Shown: positions 16,985 through 26,128, numbered from the stretch's first letter. The stretch: 64,000 nt of DNA from Streptomyces monashensis (GCF_001866665.1 NZ_MLYO01000100.1:25224-89223); one strand, 5' to 3'. The notes: generated by a model from the letters alone, not told the origin. A program made the numbers and translations.

Positions 16985-18073
16985 GTGTCAGCCAGGCTTG
17001 AGGCGGAGCATCTGTTCAAGGTGTTCGGCAGACGACCGGACGAGGCGGTGGAGCGCCTGCGACAGGGCGCCGACCGTGAGGAACTGCGCGGCGACGGCAC
17101 CACGGCCGCCGTGATCGACGCGTCCTTCAGCGTCGGCGAGGGCGAGATCTTCGTCGTCATGGGTCTGTCGGGCTCCGGCAAGTCCACCCTGCTGCGCATG
17201 CTCAACGGGCTGCTGGAGCCGACCGCGGGCAGGGTGCGCCACGACGGCCAGGACCTGACCGCGCTCACCGACCGCGCCCTGCGCGAGGTCCGCTCCAGGA
17301 AGATCAGCATGGTCTTCCAGCACTTCGCGCTCTTCCCGCACCGCAGCGTCCGCGACAACGCCGCCTACGGCCTGGAAGTGCAGGGCGTGCCCCGCGCCGA
17401 GCGCGAACGCCGCGCCGACGAGGCGCTCGCCCTGTGCGGTCTGGCCGGCTGGGAGAAGTCCTGGCCCGACGAGCTGTCCGGCGGCATGCAGCAGCGCGTC
17501 GGCCTCGCCCGCGCCCTCGCCACCGACGCCGACCTGCTGCTCATGGACGAGTCCTTCAGCGCCCTGGATCCGCTGATCCGCCGCGACATGCAGGACCAGC
17601 TCCTCGAACTGCAGAAGACCCTGAAGAAGACCATCGTCTTCATCACCCACGACCTCAACGAGGCCATGCGCCTCGGCGACCGCATCGCCGTCATGCGCGA
17701 CGGCCGGATCGTGCAGACCGGCACCGCCGAGGACATCCTGCTGCGCCCCGCGAACGACTACGTCGCCTCCTTCATCCAGGACGTCGACCGCTCCCGCGTG
17801 CTGACCGCCGCCGCGGTCATGGACACCGACCCGCGCGGCGACGAGGCCGACTGCGCCTGCGAGACGGCCACCCCCGACACGCCGTTCACCGAGCTGTGCG
17901 CCATCAGCGCGCGCGTGCCCCACGCGGTCGCCGTCCTCGGCACGGACCGCGCCCTCGTCGGCGTCGTGCCCCGGCAGCGTCTGGTCGGCTTCCTCGGCGA
18001 CGAGGACGCCGAGCCGACGCCCTGCCGGAACGAAGGCGGCGAGGACGGGAAGAAGGTGATCAGCCGTGCCTAG
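16985..18073 (+). CDS. Glycine betaine/proline ABC transporter ATPase (OpuAA/ProV-like)
   Basis: ATPase of a quaternary-amine osmoprotectant importer. Walker A GLSGSGKST (~residue 60), QHFALFPHRSV, signature LSGGMQQRVGLARAL, Walker B LLMDESFSALDPLIR. The C-terminus (~265-345) holds what looks like one CBS-type repeat (VLGTDRALVGVVPRQRLVGF) instead of the usual pair. GTG start with a good purine-rich site; its stop overlaps the next gene by eight bases. Confidence 0.9.
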   Translation: MSARLEAEHLFKVFGRRPDEAVERLRQGADREELRGDGTTAAVIDASFSVGEGEIFVVMGLSGSGKSTLLRMLNGLLEPTAGRVRHDGQDLTALTDRALREVRSRKISMVFQHFALFPHRSVRDNAAYGLEVQGVPRAERERRADEALALCGLAGWEKSWPDELSGGMQQRVGLARALATDADLLLMDESFSALDPLIRRDMQDQLLELQKTLKKTIVFITHDLNEAMRLGDRIAVMRDGRIVQTGTAEDILLRPANDYVASFIQDVDRSRVLTAAAVMDTDPRGDEADCACETATPDTPFTELCAISARVPHAVAVLGTDRALVGVVPRQRLVGFLGDEDAEPTPCRNEGGEDGKKVISRA

Positions 18074-19880
18074 GATCCACCTCGGCGACTGGGTCGACTC
18101 CGGCGTCAACTGGCTGGTCGACCACCTCTCCTGGCTCTTCGACGCCGTCAAGGCCGTCATGGAGGGCATGTACAACGGCATCGACGCCGTCCTCGGCGCA
18201 CCCCAGCCGCTGCTCATGGCCGGCATCCTCGCCGTCCTCGCCTGGTGGCTGCGCGGCCTCGCGGCCGGTGTCCTCGCCTTCGCCGGATTCGCGCTGGTCG
18301 ACTCGCTCCAGCTGTGGGACCAGGCCATGTCGACGCTCGCGCTGGTCCTCGTGGCGACCGTGCTCGCGCTCGTGATCTCCGTCCCGCTGGGCATCTGGGC
18401 GGCCCGCTCCAAGGCGGTCAGCGCGGCCCTGCGACCGGTCCTGGACCTGCTCCAGACCATGCCGTCGATGGTCCTGCTGATCCCGGCCATGCTCTTCTTC
18501 GGCCTCGGCACCGCCGCCGGTGTCGTCGCCACCCTGATCTTCGCGCTCGCGCCCGGCGTCCGCATGACCGAGCTGGGCATCCGCCAGGTCGACGCCGACC
18601 TGGTCGAGGCCGCCGAGGCGTTCGGCACCAGCCCGCGCGACATCCTGGTCCGCGTCCAGCTGCCACTCGCCCTGCCGACCATCATGGCCGGCGTCAACCA
18701 GGTGATCATGCTGGGCCTGTCCATGGTCGTCATCGCCGGCATGGTCGGCACCGGCGGCCTCGGCGGTGCCGTCAACGAGGCCATCGGCCAGCTCGACATC
18801 GGCTACGGCTTCGAGGCGGGCGTCGGCATCGTCGTCCTCGCCATCTACCTCGACCGGATCACCGGCGCCCTCGGCACCCAGCTCTCCCCGCAGGGCCGGA
18901 GGGCACTCGCCAAGGCCCCCACGCGCGCGTGGTCGTACCGCCCGCGCCCGGTCGTCGCCGTCGCCGGCGTGGTCGTCCTCGCCCTCGTCGCGGGCGGCCT
19001 CGGCATCTTCGGCACCTCCGGTTCCTCCTCGCAGGCCTCCGGCACGAACGTCGGCAAGGGCAAGCGGATCACGATCGGCTACATCCCCTGGGACGAGGGC
19101 GTCGCCTCCACGTTCCTCTGGAAGGAGATCCTGGAGGAACGCGGCTTCAAGGTCACCACCACCCAGTACGCCGCCGGTCCCCTCTACACGGGCCTCGCCA
19201 CCGGCCAGCTCGACTTCGAGACCGACTCCTGGCTGCCCACCACGCACGCCGAGTACTGGAAGAAGTACGGCAAGCAGCTGGACGACCTCGGCTCCTGGTT
19301 CGGCCCCACCTCCCTGGAGCTGACCGTCCCCTCGTACGTGAAGGACGTGAACTCCCTCGCGGACCTCAAGGCCCACGCCTCCGAGTTCGGCGGGAAGATC
19401 GTCGGCATCGAGCCCAGCGCGGGCGAGATGAGCCTGCTCAAGAGCAAGGTCCTCACGGCGTACGGCCTCGACGGCGCCTACCAGGTGATCGACGGCTCCA
19501 CCCCGGCCATGCTCGCCGAGCTCAAGCGCGCCTACGCCAGGAAGCAGCCGGTCGTCGTCACCCTGTGGTCCCCGCACTGGGCCTACAGCGACTACGACCT
19601 GAAGAAGCTGAACGACCCGCAGGGCGCCTGGGGCAAGGGCGACGGCGTGCACACCCTGACCCGCAAGGGCTTCACCCGGGACAACCCCGAGGTCGGGAAG
19701 TGGCTGAAGAACTTCTCGATGACCGAGCAGCAGCTCACGAGCCTGGAGTCGCAGATCCAGCGGGCCGGCAAGGGCAAGGAGCAGGACGCCGTGCGCTCCT
19801 GGCTGCGAGCCCACCCGGGCCTGGTCGACACATGGGCCCCGGTCGCCGGGCGGGGGTCCGGGAGCCGGGCGGCCGGGTGA
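18066..19880 (+). CDS. Fused permease and substrate-binding protein of a glycine betaine importer
   Basis: Single 604-aa protein joining an OpuAB/ProW-type permease (residues ~1-280, with the EAA-type segment EAFGTSPRDILVRVQLPLAL) to an OpuAC-type ligand domain (~335-590, starting ITIGYIPWDEGVAST). A membrane helix (VVAVAGVVVLALVAGGLGIFG) separates them and anchors the extracytoplasmic binding domain. Such permease-receptor fusions are known for betaine importers of Gram-positives. The tryptophans in the receptor part would form the aromatic cage for the quaternary ammonium. GTG start inside the ATPase 3' end. Confidence 0.9.
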   Translation: MPRIHLGDWVDSGVNWLVDHLSWLFDAVKAVMEGMYNGIDAVLGAPQPLLMAGILAVLAWWLRGLAAGVLAFAGFALVDSLQLWDQAMSTLALVLVATVLALVISVPLGIWAARSKAVSAALRPVLDLLQTMPSMVLLIPAMLFFGLGTAAGVVATLIFALAPGVRMTELGIRQVDADLVEAAEAFGTSPRDILVRVQLPLALPTIMAGVNQVIMLGLSMVVIAGMVGTGGLGGAVNEAIGQLDIGYGFEAGVGIVVLAIYLDRITGALGTQLSPQGRRALAKAPTRAWSYRPRPVVAVAGVVVLALVAGGLGIFGTSGSSSQASGTNVGKGKRITIGYIPWDEGVASTFLWKEILEERGFKVTTTQYAAGPLYTGLATGQLDFETDSWLPTTHAEYWKKYGKQLDDLGSWFGPTSLELTVPSYVKDVNSLADLKAHASEFGGKIVGIEPSAGEMSLLKSKVLTAYGLDGAYQVIDGSTPAMLAELKRAYARKQPVVVTLWSPHWAYSDYDLKKLNDPQGAWGKGDGVHTLTRKGFTRDNPEVGKWLKNFSMTEQQLTSLESQIQRAGKGKEQDAVRSWLRAHPGLVDTWAPVAGRGSGSRAAG

Positions 19881-19903
19881 CCTGACCGGTCCGGACCGCC
19901 CAC

Positions 19904-19958
19904 CCGAGGGGCGGGGCCCGCCGTACGCCGTCGCGCGTCCGGCAGGCCCCGCCCCTCG
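19904..19958 (+). terminator. Terminator after the betaine importer operon
   Basis: Perfect 14-bp inverted repeat (CGAGGGGCGGGGCC and its complement at 19945-19958) around a 27-base GC-rich loop, 24 bases after the operon stop. The rest of the 19,959-20,160 gap has no recognisable feature. Confidence 0.6.
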
Positions 19959-20167
19959 CGTCCGCGCACGGGACCGCGGGCACGAGAAGGATCCGGCCAA
20001 TCACGGAACGTGACGGCCGTGGGTGGGGGGCCGGTGCTCCCGACCCAGCTCGTCGGCATATCCACCACCGGCCGGGGCACCCTCGCGACCGGCTCGCAGA
20101 ACCCGACAAACCTGCCTGAACCGTAAGGGCGGGGGTGCGCGGACCGGACAGGGATGTGGCAGGCGCG

Positions 20168-20196
20168 TGAAACGGTTTGCCGAACATGCGTAGGGT
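20168..20196 (+). promoter_or_regulatory. Candidate promoter of the XRE-cupin operon
   Basis: TGAAAC (20168-20173) and TAGGGT (20191-20196) are 17 bases apart, about 60 bases before the start of the regulator gene. Fit is reasonable for a Streptomyces vegetative promoter, nothing more. Confidence 0.35.
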
Positions 20197-20253
20197 GCAG
20201 AGAAGTCATCAGGAGAGTCCGCGGCACGACGAGCGAGGGAGGGAGCCGGAGCG

Positions 20254-20826
20254 ATGGGCGACCACAAAGAGCAACAGCCCGTGCGGGTGGGCGCGGCCGT
20301 CCGGCGACGCCGTCGCGCGCTGGAGCTGACCCTCGCCGCCGTGGCCGAGCGCAGTGGCCTGTCCGTGCCCTTCCTCAGCCAGGTCGAGAACGACCGGGCC
20401 CGCCCGAGCCGCACCTCCCTGGAGAAGCTGGCCGACGCCCTGCGCACCACCGCCGTCGAACTCCTCGCCGCCGCGGACCCCGCCGCCAGCGTGGACGTCG
20501 TGCGCGCCGAGCCGGCCGCCGAGGGCGACTTCGAGCCCCGCACCCGCGCCCTGGTCCGCGGCCACCACCAGCTGCACGCCTCCGAGATCACCGGCGACCA
20601 CGAGGCGGGCCGCGAGTTCCAGCACCGCAACGACGAGCTGATGTACGTCGCCGACGGCGCCGTGGAGATCGAGGCCGAGGGCCGCGCGTACCGCCTCGGC
20701 CGCGGCGACACCCTCTACCTGACCGGCGGGGTACGGCACCGCTGGCGGGCGACGGTGCCGGACACCCGGGTGATCGTGGTGGCGGTGGCGGAACACATCG
20801 AGGCCGTGCAGGACCGGCCCCGTTGA
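20254..20826 (+). CDS. XRE-family regulator with cupin sensor domain
   Basis: 190-aa regulator. An N-terminal Cro/C1-type helix-turn-helix spans residues ~10-65 (LELTLAAVAERSGLSVPFLS, QVENDRARPSRTSL), and a C-terminal cupin spans ~105-185 (HRNDELMYVADGAVEIEAEG, GDTLYLTGGVRHRW). This architecture (PuuR/MppR-like) usually responds to a small metabolite bound in the cupin. The stop overlaps the start of the next gene, so the two act together. Confidence 0.9.
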   Translation: MGDHKEQQPVRVGAAVRRRRRALELTLAAVAERSGLSVPFLSQVENDRARPSRTSLEKLADALRTTAVELLAAADPAASVDVVRAEPAAEGDFEPRTRALVRGHHQLHASEITGDHEAGREFQHRNDELMYVADGAVEIEAEGRAYRLGRGDTLYLTGGVRHRWRATVPDTRVIVVAVAEHIEAVQDRPR

Positions 20827-21545
20827 CGAGGGTCGTCTCCCTCGTCCCGTCCCTCACCGAAGCGGTCGCCGCGACCCTGCCCGGCGTCCTCGTCGGCGCC
20901 ACCGACTGGTGCGTCCGTCCGGCCGGCCTGGACGTCACCCGGATCGGCGGTACGAAGAACCCCCGTCTCGACCGGATCCTCGCCCTCGCCCCCGACCTGG
21001 TGCTCGCCAACGAGGAGGAGAACCGCGCCCCCGACCTCGACGCGCTGCGCGCGGCGGGCCTGGACGTGCTGGTCACCGAGGTGCGCGGGGTGCCGCAGGC
21101 CTTCGCGGAGCTGGCCCGGGTGCTCGCCGCGTGCGGTGCGCCGGGGCGCCCGCGCTGGCTGGCGAAGGCGGAGGCGGCGTGGAGCGAGCTGCCGGAGCCG
21201 GCCCGGCGCAGGACCGCCGTCGTACCGATCTGGCGTCGGCCCTGGATGGTCCTCGGCCGGGACACCTTCGCGGACGACGTCCTGGCCCGGCTCGGCGTGG
21301 ACCACGTCCACGCCGGCCACCCGGACCGCTATCCCCGCGTCCCGCCGGAGGAGTTGCGCGCGGCGGCCCCGGACCTGGTGGTGCTGCCCGACGAGCCCTA
21401 CCGCTTCACCGCCGACGACGGCCCGGAGGCCTTCCCCGGACTGCCCTGCGCCCTGGTCAGCGGACGGCACCTGACGTGGTACGGCCCGTCGCTGGCCGAA
21501 GCACCCCGGGTGCTGGGCGAGGCGCTGCGAGCAACTCGCCGCTGA
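20823..21545 (+). CDS. Cytosolic BtuF/helical-backbone metal-receptor-like protein
   Basis: Resembles periplasmic binding proteins for cobalamin and iron chelates: RVVSLVPSLTEAVAATLPG at the N-terminus, VGATDWCVRPAGL, the proposed ligand-side TKNPRLDRILALAPDLVLAN, and a C-terminal GPSLAEAPRVLGEAL. Unlike secreted relatives there is no signal peptide or lipobox; the protein begins directly with the first strand. TTG start at 20823 overlaps the regulator stop by TTGA. Its 3' end overlaps the convergent transporter gene by 89 bases. Role may be intracellular sensing or chaperoning of a corrin or metal ligand, but that is inference. Confidence 0.75.
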   Translation: MTRVVSLVPSLTEAVAATLPGVLVGATDWCVRPAGLDVTRIGGTKNPRLDRILALAPDLVLANEEENRAPDLDALRAAGLDVLVTEVRGVPQAFAELARVLAACGAPGRPRWLAKAEAAWSELPEPARRRTAVVPIWRRPWMVLGRDTFADDVLARLGVDHVHAGHPDRYPRVPPEELRAAAPDLVVLPDEPYRFTADDGPEAFPGLPCALVSGRHLTWYGPSLAEAPRVLGEALRATRR

Positions 21546-22623
21546 GCAGGCCCCGTACGGTCCCCGTGGCGGCCGCCAGCCACGCGGTGACCAGGACGGC
21601 GTACAGGCACACGGCCAGGGCGTCGTAGAACGCGAGGCCCGTGTGCCGGTCGAGCACCGCGGCGCCGGTGACGCAGGTGCCCACCGGGAAGGTGAACGCC
21701 CACCAGGTCATCGCGAACCCCATGCCCCGACGCCGGGCCCGCACCACATGCGCGACCGAGAGCGCCAGCCACAGCAGCGCGAAGCCCATCACAGGCACCC
21801 CGTAGAGCACGGAGAGGACGTCGAGACCGCGGTCGTACGGGGCCGGTACGACACCGGGCGCCGCGTCCGCGATCTTGCCGACCGCGGTCGTGGACTGCCC
21901 GAGCGGGCCGAGGACCAGGAACAGGGTCGGGGTCAGCGCGAGCGGCAGCGGGTCCGGGCCGATCACCCGGGCGAAGACGAGCGGCAGCATCACCAGCGTC
22001 GCGAACAGGCTCAGCCCGAACATCGCGAAGCAGGCCAGCAGCAGGGTCTCCCGGGGCTGCCCCGGCGGCAGATGCGGCACGAGCAGCGGACCGAGCGCGG
22101 CCGACACCATCGGCGCGACCAGCGGCAGCAGCCACACCGGGGTCGCCCGCGCGGGCTCGACGCGATGACGTACGCCCATGAGATACGGCACGGCCACGGC
22201 GGCCACGAGCCCGACCGCCGTACCGGCCGTGAACAGCACGGTGTCCAGCGCCACCGCCGTCCGCGTGCCGATCAGCGGCTGTCCGGCGGTCAGGGCACCG
22301 CCGCCGACCGCCAGCAGCCCCATGGACAGACAGCCGTAGAAGGGCGCCGTGCCCGGGTCGAGCAGATGCGCCCGGGCCTGGTCGCGGTGGCGGGTCCAGT
22401 GCACGGCACGGGCCGCCAGCAGGGCCGTCAGCGCGAGCAGGGACAGCACCCAGACTCCCGCGAGCACACCGCTGCGCACCGCCCCGTGCCCCGGCAGCGC
22501 GACGCCGGCCGAGCCGACGACGGCGGTGCCCATGACGGCGGCGTACCAGTTCGGGCCGAGGTGCCGGAGACGGGCGTCGGGCAGGACGGCGGGGGCAGGC
22601 GCGGGAGGGGCTGCGGTGACCAT
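21457..22623 (-). CDS. TDT-family (TehA/Mae1/SLAC1-type) transporter
   Basis: Ten-helix membrane protein (388 aa) beginning HLGPNWYAAVMGTAVVGSAG, the TDT signature, and containing MGFAMTWWAFTFPVGTCVTG near helix 9. Family members export tellurite, sulfite, malate or act as anion channels. Divergent from a LysR gene, which is probably its regulator. Confidence 0.85.
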   Translation of the reverse strand: MVTAAPPAPAPAVLPDARLRHLGPNWYAAVMGTAVVGSAGVALPGHGAVRSGVLAGVWVLSLLALTALLAARAVHWTRHRDQARAHLLDPGTAPFYGCLSMGLLAVGGGALTAGQPLIGTRTAVALDTVLFTAGTAVGLVAAVAVPYLMGVRHRVEPARATPVWLLPLVAPMVSAALGPLLVPHLPPGQPRETLLLACFAMFGLSLFATLVMLPLVFARVIGPDPLPLALTPTLFLVLGPLGQSTTAVGKIADAAPGVVPAPYDRGLDVLSVLYGVPVMGFALLWLALSVAHVVRARRRGMGFAMTWWAFTFPVGTCVTGAAVLDRHTGLAFYDALAVCLYAVLVTAWLAAATGTVRGLLSGELLAAPRPAPGVLRPATGRTTSGAVR

Positions 22624-22679
22624 GACTCCACCGTCCCGCTGGGATCCGCCCCTGACCAGGGAGTTCCTCTCTATGAGGG

Positions 22680-22696
22680 CATAAGCTGGTCTTATG
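22680..22696 (+). promoter_or_regulatory. LysR-type operator between regulator and TDT exporter
   Basis: Dyad CATAAG-N5-CTTATG, directly before the LysR start codon (22710) and 56 bases from the exporter start. LysR regulators bind imperfect dyads with roughly this span. The repeated TCTTATG just downstream (22705) may be part of the site. Confidence 0.5.
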
Positions 22697-22709
22697 AGCG
22701 AGGTGTCTT

Positions 22710-23633
22710 ATGGCTGAGGCGGAGGCGCAGCACGCGCGCGCGGCGTCCCTGGCGCACCGGGTGCCGGACCTGGCCGCACTCGAACTGCTGCTTGCGGTGG
22801 CCCGGCTGGGCAGTCTCGGCGCGGCGGCACGCGAGGTCGGCATCACCCAGCCCGCCGCCAGCAGCCGGATCCGCTCCATGGAGCGGCAGCTGGGGGTGGC
22901 CCTGGTCGACCGCTCGCCGCGCGGCTCCCGGCTCACCGACGCCGGGGCCCTCGTGACGGACTGGGCCCGCCGGGTGGTGGAGGCGGCGGCCGCCTTCGAC
23001 GCGGGCGCGCGGGCGCTGCGGGACCGCCGGGACTCGCGCCTGCGGGTCGCGGCGAGCATGACCATCGCCGAGTACCTGCTGCCCGGCTGGCTCCTCGCCC
23101 TGCACGCCGAACGCCCGGACACGGCCGTCTCGTTGCTCGCCGGCAACTCCACGAAGGTCGCGGAACTGCTGCTGTCCGGAGAGGCGGACCTCGGCTTCGT
23201 GGAGGGGCTGACGGTGCCGAGCGGCCTGGACGCGACGGTCATCGCCCGCGACCGGCTGATCGTCGTCACGGCCCCCGGCCACCCCTGGGCCCGCCGCCGA
23301 CGCACGCTCGCGGCACGGGAGTTGGCCGAGACCCCGCTGATCCTGCGCGAGCGGGGCTCCGGCACCCGGCAGGTCCTCGACGCGGCACTCGGCGGCCTCG
23401 CCCGCCCCCTGATCGAGCTGTCCTCCACCACCGCGGTCAAGGCGTCGGCGGTCAGCGGAGCAGGTCCCTCGGTCCTCAGCGAGCTGGTGGTGGGGGAGGA
23501 GCTGGCGATGCGCCGCCTGGTCAGCATTCCGGTGGAGGGAGTGTCGTTGCAGCGGGAGCTGCGGGCGGTCTGGCCGACGGGACACCGGCCGACGGGACCC
23601 GCGCGGGAGTTGCTGTCGCTGACGCGGGGGTGA
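22710..23633 (+). CDS. LysR-family transcriptional regulator
   Basis: 307-aa LTTR. N-terminal helix-turn-helix LELLLAVARLGSLGAAAREV and GITQPAASSRIRSMERQLGV, followed by the effector-binding domain with VAASMTIAEYLLPGWL at its first strand. Likely controls the divergent TDT exporter from the shared 86-bp spacer; autoregulation would be usual. Confidence 0.9.
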   Translation: MAEAEAQHARAASLAHRVPDLAALELLLAVARLGSLGAAAREVGITQPAASSRIRSMERQLGVALVDRSPRGSRLTDAGALVTDWARRVVEAAAAFDAGARALRDRRDSRLRVAASMTIAEYLLPGWLLALHAERPDTAVSLLAGNSTKVAELLLSGEADLGFVEGLTVPSGLDATVIARDRLIVVTAPGHPWARRRRTLAARELAETPLILRERGSGTRQVLDAALGGLARPLIELSSTTAVKASAVSGAGPSVLSELVVGEELAMRRLVSIPVEGVSLQRELRAVWPTGHRPTGPARELLSLTRG

Positions 23634-23682
23634 CGGGGCGACAGAGAAAACCGCTGGCCACCGCCCGGGCCGACACATCACC

Positions 23683-24663
23683 ATGGCGTCCATGACCCAT
23701 ACCGCCCCGCCCGCCACAGGCGTCCGTGCCTCCTGGGAGGAACTCCCGGCCGACGTCCGGCACGCCGTCGGCGAGACGCTCGGCGCACCGGTCGTGCGCG
23801 CCGAGACGCAGCGCGGCGGTTTCTCGCCCGGCGTCGCCGCGCGCGTACGCACCGCCGCGGGCGGCACCGGCTTCGTCAAGGCGGTGAGCGCCGAGGCCAA
23901 CCCGCACAGCCCCGTTCTGCACCGCCGGGAGGCCCGGGTCGCCGCCGCGCTCCCGGCCGCCGTACCCGCGCCGCGCCTGCTCGGGACGTACGACGACGGC
24001 ACCTGGGTGGCGCTGGTCTTCGAGGAGGTGGCGGGACGCCAGCCGCACGTGCCCTGGCGGCCGGACGAGCTGCGCCGGGTGCTCGACGCCCTCACCGTGC
24101 TCGCCCGCACCGGCACACCGTGCGCCCTGGACGTGCCGCCCGTCGCCGAGGACCTGGCGGAGGCCTTCAGCGGCTGGCGCCGGCTCCTCGACGGCGAGGC
24201 CGGCGGCGTCCGCGGCGTGCGCGACCGGCTCGGCGCGTGGGCCGCCGACCGACTGCCCGAGCTCGCCGCGCTGGAGGCCCGCTGGTCCGAGGGCGCCTCG
24301 GGGGACACCCTCGCCCACGCCGACGTGCGCGCGGACAACGTGCTGCTCACGGCCGACGGGAGAGTGGCCTTCGTGGACTGGCCGCACGCGATGCGCGCCG
24401 CGCCCTGGTTCGACCTGCTCGTCATGCTGCCGTGCGTGCGGGCGCAGGGCGGCCCCGATCCCGAGGAGGTGTTCACCGCGCACCCCCTGGGCCGGGCCGC
24501 CGACCCCGACGCGGTGACCGCCGCCCTGGCCGCCTTCGCGGGCTTCGCGCTGCGCAGCTCCCTGAACCCCGCCCCACCCGGTCTGCCCACCCTGCGCCCC
24601 TTCCAACGGGCCCAGGGGGACGCGGCGTCGGCCTGGCTCAGCCGGCGGCTGCGGCAGCGGTGA
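23683..24663 (+). CDS. Aminoglycoside-phosphotransferase-fold kinase
   Basis: Protein-kinase-like fold phosphotransferase (326 aa). The catalytic loop HADVRADNVLL (Asp and Asn of the Brenner motif) and the metal-binding FVDWPHAM are clear; the N-lobe has GGFSPGVAARVRT and FVKAVSAE with the ATP-binding lysine. Substrate unknown; not necessarily an antibiotic kinase. ATG 23692 is an alternative start. Its end overlaps the convergent gamma-glutamyl hydrolase gene by 26 bases. Confidence 0.8.
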   Translation: MASMTHTAPPATGVRASWEELPADVRHAVGETLGAPVVRAETQRGGFSPGVAARVRTAAGGTGFVKAVSAEANPHSPVLHRREARVAAALPAAVPAPRLLGTYDDGTWVALVFEEVAGRQPHVPWRPDELRRVLDALTVLARTGTPCALDVPPVAEDLAEAFSGWRRLLDGEAGGVRGVRDRLGAWAADRLPELAALEARWSEGASGDTLAHADVRADNVLLTADGRVAFVDWPHAMRAAPWFDLLVMLPCVRAQGGPDPEEVFTAHPLGRAADPDAVTAALAAFAGFALRSSLNPAPPGLPTLRPFQRAQGDAASAWLSRRLRQR

Positions 24664-25336
24664 CCAGCGCCCGCATCACCCGCGGATCCTCGCCCATCTC
24701 CGGATGCCACTGCACCCCGAGCACCCACCCTGCCGCCGACGGCAGTTCCAGTGCCTCGACCGTGCCGTCCGCCGCGTGGGCCGAGGCGACCAGGCCCCGG
24801 CCGAGCCGGTCGACGGCCTGGTGGTGGTAGGTCGGTACGGCGGTCTCCTCCGGGACGATGCCGGCGTAGCGCGTGCCCGGTACCGGCTTGACCGGATGGC
24901 GGCCGAAGACGCCGACCGCCTCCGTGTGCCCGTCGAGATGCTGGACGAGCGTCCCGCCGAGGGCGACGTTCAGCAGCTGCATGCCCCGGCAGACCCCGAG
25001 CAGCGGCACGCCCGCCGCCAGCGCCGCGTCGATCAGCGCCAGCTCCCAGGCGTCCCGCTCCGGCGCGGGCGGCCCCGTGCGCGGCGAGCGCTCGGCGCCG
25101 TAGCGGGCGGGGTCCACGTCCGGGCCGCCGGCGACGACCAGCCCGTCCACCCGGGCCACCGCCTCGGCCGCGCGCCCGGGGTCGTCCGGCGGCAGCATGC
25201 AGGCCAGTCCGCCGGCCCGCTGCACCAGCCGCGGGTAACCGGCCGCCAGCAGCACCGCGTCCAGCTCCCACACGCCCCAGCGCGCCCCTGACTCCAGATA
25301 CGTGCTGATGCCGATCAGCGGTCGTACGGTCGTCAT
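24638..25336 (-). CDS. Class I amidotransferase-fold gamma-glutamyl hydrolase (PuuD-like)
   Basis: Peptidase C26 family: nucleophile Cys116 in GVCRGMQLLN, His211 and Glu213 in VQWHPEMGED. PuuD-type enzymes hydrolyse gamma-glutamyl amides such as gamma-glutamyl-GABA. It lies beside the GntR repressor and the GlnA4-type ligase, so it probably removes the glutamate group at the end of an amine-degradation route. A dyad in its 5' region may be the repressor site. Good ribosome site (AGGGAGG). Confidence 0.85.
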   Translation of the reverse strand: MTTVRPLIGISTYLESGARWGVWELDAVLLAAGYPRLVQRAGGLACMLPPDDPGRAAEAVARVDGLVVAGGPDVDPARYGAERSPRTGPPAPERDAWELALIDAALAAGVPLLGVCRGMQLLNVALGGTLVQHLDGHTEAVGVFGRHPVKPVPGTRYAGIVPEETAVPTYHHQAVDRLGRGLVASAHAADGTVEALELPSAAGWVLGVQWHPEMGEDPRVMRALVTAAAAAG

Positions 25337-25354
25337 ACCGCCCTCCCTGGAAGC

Positions 25355-25378
25355 TAAAGGTTTATGTGCACACCTTTA
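25355..25378 (-). promoter_or_regulatory. Dyad in the leader of the gamma-glutamyl hydrolase gene
   Basis: TAAAGGT-N10-ACCTTTA, centred 30 bases upstream of the hydrolase start and 13 bases beyond the GntR stop. It is a plausible operator for the adjacent GntR-type regulator. The sequence between GntR and glnA4 contains no equally good copy, only GCAATGGTT/GCAATACCT direct repeats (26150-26172). Confidence 0.4.
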
Positions 25379-25390
25379 CATCACCTGGCG

Positions 25391-26128
25391 CTAGGCCAGG
25401 AAGCCCCGCAGCAGCGCGGCCGTGCCCGCGCAGTGCTCGCGCATCATCTCGCGCGCGCCGTCCGCGTCCCCGTCCAGCACCGCCTCCACCAGCGCGGTGT
25501 GCTGCCGCTGGGAGTGCTCCAGGTTGCGCACCAGCAGCGGGATGCAGTCGAGCAGGTCGTTGACCGTGGCCCGCACCGCCGCGTACTGCGCCGTCAGGGA
25601 GGGGGAGCCGCACAGTTCGGCCAGCGTCAGGTGCAGCAGCGTGTCCAGGCGCCGGTAGTCGGCGAGCGGGGCGTCGTGCGTGCGGGCCAGCGCCTCGCGC
25701 AGCCGGTCCGCCTGCTCCTGCGTCAGCCCGTACGCGGCGCACAGCCCTGCCGCGCCCACCTCCAGCACCTCGCGGAAGCGCAGCACGTCCTCGATGTCGA
25801 CCTCGGCGATCCGCCGCCGCAGTTCGTCCTCGCCGCCGGCGTCCGCGCGGGGCAGCACGAACGTTCCGCCGTACCGCCCGCGCCGCGCCTCGACCAGCCC
25901 CTGGTCCTGGAGCACCTTCAGTACCTCGCGCAGCGTCACCCGGCTGATCCCGAGCCGCTCCGCCAGCTCCCGCTCGGCCGGCAGCCGCTCCCCGCCCGGC
26001 ACCAGGCCGAGCCGCACGACCTGGAGAATCTGCTCCAGCGCCTCCTCGAACCCGTTGCCCGCCCGCACCGGCCGCAGCACCGGAGCGAGCCGGTCACCCA
26101 CCCCCTGTGCGTCACTCTCCCAGGACAT
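25391..26128 (-). CDS. GntR/FadR-type regulator of the glnA4 cluster (EpuRII-like)
   Basis: 245-aa FadR-subfamily repressor. N-terminal winged helix LPAERELAERLGISRVTLRE and VLKVLQDQGLVEARRGRYGG; C-terminal all-helical FCD domain with the metal/ligand positions DTLLHLTLAELCGSP and a histidine-rich end. Divergent from glnA4. In S. coelicolor the regulator at this position is, as I recall, EpuRII, a repressor of glnA4. ATG 26128 follows a GGAAGGGGG site; an upstream in-frame TTG would add seven residues. Confidence 0.85.
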   Translation of the reverse strand: MSWESDAQGVGDRLAPVLRPVRAGNGFEEALEQILQVVRLGLVPGGERLPAERELAERLGISRVTLREVLKVLQDQGLVEARRGRYGGTFVLPRADAGGEDELRRRIAEVDIEDVLRFREVLEVGAAGLCAAYGLTQEQADRLREALARTHDAPLADYRRLDTLLHLTLAELCGSPSLTAQYAAVRATVNDLLDCIPLLVRNLEHSQRQHTALVEAVLDGDADGAREMMREHCAGTAALLRGFLA

